Shown here piece by piece: positions 6,801-9,041 of a DNA stretch of 9,041 bases. Under the pieces are notes generated by a model. The model searched no databases, was not told where the DNA came from, and saw only the letters and a program-made list of their open reading frames with translations. Each line of letters starts with the position of its first letter. Positions within the stretch are counted from its first letter, which is position 1. Source of the stretch: Ignavibacteriota bacterium (lineage in GTDB: Bacteria > Bacteroidota > Ignavibacteria > Palsa-1295); NCBI GenBank assembly GCA_025357895.1, contig JANYLL010000344.1, positions 1 through 9,041 of the forward strand. The letters run 5' to 3'. The position numbers and the translations under genes were made by a program.

Positions 6801-7762
6801 TCGTCTTTCCCGCCGGGAGTATCGTTCAGATTCCAGGAGTATCTACCGAAAAGATCGAGCAAATTATCGAAGGCAACATCTTTAATCTTAATATCTTTAT
6901 AATTTTCTTCAATAACATGCGGAAGAAACAATCCGCCATTTAAGTACTTGATATTGCCAAGCAATTCATTATCTTCGTGTGATCGCTCGGCCTGTGGCTT
7001 TGCAAATCCTTCGAAGAATAATTTCTTCAGGAATACTTCATAGTATTTATCTTTGCCGAATTTCTTTTTAACATCGTCCTTTTTCTTTTTAAGATAATCT
7101 ATTTCGCCATTATCGATGAATCCTTTTTTCTGGAGAAAATAGACGAACATCAACCTATTCAGGATGACGGAAGCATACCATTTGCGGTCACGCTCGGAAT
7201 CTATTCCTTCGATATATTCGATAAAGGCAAGATGTTTTTCCTGATATTCCTTAAAAAATTTCTTCGTCGTTGGTTCGACATCCAAAGAATTTTTTAGCCG
7301 GTTCAGAACTTCAAGAACGGAGACATCTCCGGTCGCTTCGAAATCCTTGATTTCGAAGACCATATTCGAAATCTTCGAGAGGAAAAGATCGCCCGGCTGG
7401 CCTTTGAAATAGGAATGCTCGCGTGCAACATTCTTTCCATCCTCTTTCTTTACCCAGTACCAGATGCTTTGTGTGCTTGTACCGTTTGTAAAGATTAGAA
7501 GATTCTCCTGTGCAATAGGGCGAATCTTGGTATGAATTTTTTGGCGGATTTTCTTCTCAGGAATTTGATCGTTAGCGATCAGAAGGACCGGCACATCGGA
7601 GATATGAGCAATTTCGGTAAAGTAATATTTCACTCCATCCACTTCTACACTTTTTTCTTCTTTTGAACGTGGATTAGACCATCCGAGGACTTCGACAAAG
7701 AGATTGCCGAACTGGAAGTTATTCAGGGCATTGCGCGCCGCCGCTATATCGATTTTTGCCAT
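3803..7762 (-). CDS. Eco57I/PglX-like adenine DNA methyltransferase fused to a C-terminal AlbA_2 (Schlafen-type) domain
   Basis: A 1319-residue protein expected to methylate the exocyclic amino group of adenine in a specific DNA site using AdoMet. Residues 1-330 form the family's alpha/beta and helical N-terminal region, with no clear PD-(D/E)xK nuclease motif. GAYYTP (342-347) precedes AdoMet motif I DPACGSG (407-413). NLFGVDIM and LHGNSLIGF follow, then catalytic NPPW (651-654) with long spacing, as in type IIG/IIL and PglX enzymes. About 850-1080 is a likely target-recognition region (LPLIEGKMFWQF, then VNDVPLPRL). The usual family ending, RAELDGIIANVYGLTEEEF with a FPIV motif, is followed by a PSPQPSPGVPGEG linker (1147-1159) and an AlbA_2 domain (about 1166-1319). 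That domain shows ESHELEFKE and GGSLLIGVDDTG. The ATG lies one base after the helicase stop (TAA-T-ATG), implying translational coupling. It may act in restriction or defence; that is inferred from the partner gene. Confidence 0.94.
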   Translation of the reverse strand: MAKIDIAAARNALNNFQFGNLFVEVLGWSNPRSKEEKSVEVDGVKYYFTEIAHISDVPVLLIANDQIPEKKIRQKIHTKIRPIAQENLLIFTNGTSTQSIWYWVKKEDGKNVAREHSYFKGQPGDLFLSKISNMVFEIKDFEATGDVSVLEVLNRLKNSLDVEPTTKKFFKEYQEKHLAFIEYIEGIDSERDRKWYASVILNRLMFVYFLQKKGFIDNGEIDYLKKKKDDVKKKFGKDKYYEVFLKKLFFEGFAKPQAERSHEDNELLGNIKYLNGGLFLPHVIEENYKDIKIKDVAFDNLLDLFGRYSWNLNDTPGGKDDEINPDVLGYIFEKYINNKSFGAYYTPVQITEYLTEKTIHKLILDKVNESGLVSKKYESLSDLLLDLDAKLCRYLYNDVLPTLSILDPACGSGAFLVAALHSLINIYSAVTGKIPFLKDANLNEDLRKLMKEHSSVGYHIKKLIITNNLFGVDIMQEATEIAKLRLFLALVSSAENVDQLEPLPNIDFNILHGNSLIGFTHITEEKFDAINKESGLFADESYKVLVAEKDRLISLYRKTDLFGEYLHNLRDAIDAHRKKANGILNNLLAEEFDLLKIKFEEATWDEKAQEIGKPKKRPVALADIEALTPFHWGYEFHKVFERGGFDAIITNPPWDIFKPNSKEFFSDYSELVSINKMTIKEFEKEQEELLKKPAIRKAWMKYLNRFPHVSLYFRKVDQFKNQISVVNGKKAGSDINMYKLFTEQCFNLLRTSGNCGIVIPSGIYTDLGTKQLRQMFFEQTSITGLFGFENRKQIFDNVDSRFKFVVLTFEKGKSTKSFPTAFMRHDVNELENFPKYGAITMTIDFIKKQSPDSLSIIEIKNEEDMEITLKMSPFPVFGLSLNGDWKIGLLNEFHMTNDSHLYQTKQLKNMLPLIEGKMFWQFQYPYDDPKYWLNEKEARKSLFGTAKDTGQKLDYEHYRLAFRDIAASTNERCMIMTLLPKNVFCPHTVSLEKIYDIKTNTTTDIGNENRLVALSFCNSFVFDYQIRKRVTNHLSFYIVNDVPLPRLKKEDSFYKPIVEKAAKLVCTSKDYAELWQDVMKTKWTPKCGATDEAERRQLRAELDGIIANVYGLTEEEFSYILSTFPIVNDVVKEMTLAEFRKIAAEQPSPQPSPGVPGEGVLNLIAGGESHELEFKETARWDVRQGTVSPIMGQIVVKTVAGFMNSDGGSLLIGVDDTGNILGLDRDLATFGKKHDPKDEFLQYLQTLILNGCGKESTALIKINYNQVGDAEICKIDIKPSKKQVYVTENGSEKFYVRSGNSTQSLSMREAHEYIEHRFR
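4287..4324. repeat. GC-rich dispersed palindromic repeat inserted in the methyltransferase coding sequence
   Basis: On the + strand an 11-base arm (4287-4297, CCCTCGCCCGG) pairs with CCGGGAGAGGG (4302-4312) with one mismatch around the four-base loop TACT. TTGGGGTGAGGG follows. This matches the widely scattered bacterial element of the CCCTCACCCCAACCCTCTCCC type, known for yielding Pro/Gly-rich reads in several frames. It is translated on the - strand as PSPQPSPGVPGEG. Its GC content stands far above the roughly 40% surroundings. Only one copy is in the window; the family identification is from recognised sequence pattern. Confidence 0.75.
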
Positions 7763-7763
7763 A

Positions 7764-9041
7764 TTATGGTTCTAATCCCATTGAACAGAGAATAAGTGGA
7801 TCGCCGGTTGTGGGTAATTCTTTCACTTCGCAGAGATGTTTATTCAGGTAGAGATCGACTATATAATCAACGATCTCCTCATCCCGCCTGGTAGTCATCA
7901 TCTGCTTCAACCTCGATTTTACTGCCGTCAGCAGCGGAAATTTAAAAATGAGATCGGCTGCGGCTTGTATATCGGGCGTTTCGAATACCGTTCCGGCATT
8001 TTTTTCAGCGAATTCCTTCAGTTTACTCCAGACTTTTGCCTGAGTTGTACCAGATCCACCTAAGACTCCACCTAATTCTTCTTCTTTCTGTGCTGCAAAC
8101 TCCACGGACTTACTCACAAGTTCATGATGCATCTCTGAGCGTGTCAAAGCAGGAGTATCAAAGGCACATGCCATTGCATCGAATATTTCCGAAGGAGATT
8201 CGGAATAAATTTCCTTATTTACCGAATAATAGAGCATCCTGTCGTGTCCCATTTTTGTCCTGAGATAGGTTAGTACTCCCGCAGGTTTATCTTCAGGTTT
8301 TTTCTTAACACTATAAACGACATTTGCAAGATTCTTCACTTGCTGTTCTAATTCGGGCCGGGCTTTAATTGCTTCAGTCCAGACGGCATAGGCTTTGGAA
8401 GCAATGTCGGTATCATCTTCGTCGAACTTATCATCGAGTGATCCGAAGACTTCATTATAGACCTTATCAAGAGCAGCAGCATCGTCTTCGAAAAATACTT
8501 CATCCGATCCGACAACTTCACCGTTTTGAATAAGCCTGTTCCTAACTGTTTCGCGAAGCCGGATAATTTTCTCAACTCCGTCAGCCGGCCAAAAGGTGTA
8601 GCAATAGACGTTCGCATCGGATTGCCCGATACGATCGACACGTCCGGCGCGCTGAATTAAGCGAATGATTGCCCAGGGAACATCGAAATTGACGACGATA
8701 TTGGAATCTTGCAAATTCTGCCCTTCGGAAAGAACATCGGTGCTGATAAGGACGCGAATCTGTTTATCGGCGGGAATTTTGCTTCCGTTACTGGAGGGAC
8801 TGAACTGCTCGACCAGTTTTCCAATATCGGAGTTTCCTCCGAAAGCTGCTGCAATATCGTTTCCATCCGATTTCTGAAGTTCATCTCTGAGATACCGAGC
8901 CGTATCGGCAAACTGTGTAAAGATAAGTACTTTTTTATTCTTATGTTTTTCGAACTCGGTATGACCTGCATAGGCTTGGCCGTTTATTAACTTTCTTAAT
9001 GCGAAGAGCTTTTTATCCTCGTTTGGTTTCCAAACGCCACC
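7764..9041 (-). CDS. SNF2-family (SF2) DNA helicase, C-terminal part (5' end beyond window)
   Basis: The frame is open from the right edge to the TAA at 7766-7764, giving 425 C-terminal residues. It contains the second RecA-like lobe of an ATP-driven DNA translocase. Motif IV-like KVLIFTQFADTARYL is followed by motif V (LISTDVLSEGQNLQDSN) and motif VI QRAGRVDRIGQ with its arginine fingers. A TTG at 8714 lies inside motif V and cannot be the start. After the helicase core come GSDEVFFEDD and about 280 mostly helical residues with no motif I recognise. Walker A, the DExx box and any N-terminal nuclease would lie outside the window. The pattern after motif VI (WPADGVEKIIRLR) recalls large bacterial SNF2 proteins of restriction and DISARM-like loci, some with a phospholipase-D-type N-terminus; that recall is tentative. 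It is coupled to the methyltransferase, which suggests both act as one module. Confidence 0.93.
   Translation of the reverse strand, partial: GGVWKPNEDKKLFALRKLINGQAYAGHTEFEKHKNKKVLIFTQFADTARYLRDELQKSDGNDIAAAFGGNSDIGKLVEQFSPSSNGSKIPADKQIRVLISTDVLSEGQNLQDSNIVVNFDVPWAIIRLIQRAGRVDRIGQSDANVYCYTFWPADGVEKIIRLRETVRNRLIQNGEVVGSDEVFFEDDAAALDKVYNEVFGSLDDKFDEDDTDIASKAYAVWTEAIKARPELEQQVKNLANVVYSVKKKPEDKPAGVLTYLRTKMGHDRMLYYSVNKEIYSESPSEIFDAMACAFDTPALTRSEMHHELVSKSVEFAAQKEEELGGVLGGSGTTQAKVWSKLKEFAEKNAGTVFETPDIQAAADLIFKFPLLTAVKSRLKQMMTTRRDEEIVDYIVDLYLNKHLCEVKELPTTGDPLILCSMGLEP

Noticed and set aside
8712..8714. TTG as the start of the helicase gene
   Set aside because: It falls inside helicase motif V (GQNLQDSN), and the same frame continues upstream through motif IV to the window edge.
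8657..8971. Additional open frames on both strands inside the helicase region
   Set aside because: The helicase frame carries motifs V and VI and stays open to the window edge; the others are shadows with Ser/Ile-rich sequence and no motif.
1..9041. CRISPR array, tRNA or rRNA gene, insertion sequence or att site
   Set aside because: Reading both strands, I saw no regularly spaced repeats, no tRNA cloverleaf or rRNA sequence, no transposase or integrase frame, and no flanking direct repeats.
3803..9041. Naming the module as DISARM or BREX
   Set aside because: Only a helicase and a methyltransferase are visible; the defining partner genes of either system are not in the window.

Overview
The window looks like a piece of an AT-rich bacterial chromosome. 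Most starts lack a clear Shine-Dalgarno site, a small Sec-exported beta-type protein is present, and the protein families have a Bacteroidota/Chlorobiota (FCB group, possibly Ignavibacteria-like) flavour. That placement is an inference from style; no ribosomal or other phylogenetic marker is present. Coding density is high and the longest gene-free stretch is under 250 bases.

Left part (1-2574, + strand): the last 26 codons of an unidentified gene, then a small ABC-transporter ATPase with unusual Q- and H-loops, then tgt, the queuosine-pathway tRNA-guanine transglycosylase. These three are closely spaced and probably co-transcribed. The Tgt keeps its catalytic aspartates, but the three cysteines of the usual zinc site are replaced by Thr, Ser and Ser. 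After a 237-base gap comes a short secreted protein with a probable carboxypeptidase-regulatory-like beta domain.

Middle (2560-3802, - strand): a DUF72 (YecE-like) gene that overlaps the secreted-protein gene tail to tail. Its true N-terminus, carrying the family signature, lies upstream of the first ATG. It can be reached from a plausible GTG start only if a seven-base G/C homopolymer changes length by one. This is either a sequencing indel, a decayed start, or a phase-variable tract. The gap to the next gene holds inverted repeats that may end the following operon.

Right part (3803-9041, - strand): a two-gene, translationally coupled DNA-modification and helicase module. The upstream gene, cut by the window edge, is a SNF2-type helicase. 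One base after its stop codon starts a 1319-residue Eco57I/PglX-like adenine methyltransferase, with a DPACGSG AdoMet motif, an NPPW catalytic motif and a target-recognition region. The methyltransferase carries an extra C-terminal AlbA_2/Schlafen-type domain. The junction between the two halves is encoded by a dispersed GC-rich palindromic repeat that is read through as a Pro/Gly linker. The module resembles helicase-plus-methyltransferase restriction or DISARM-like defence loci. The AlbA_2 fusion, with acidic residues placed much like those of Schlafen nucleases, is the most interesting feature here and could supply an effector or a nucleic-acid-binding function. No drmA, drmB, drmC or brx gene is visible, so assignment to a named system is not supported.
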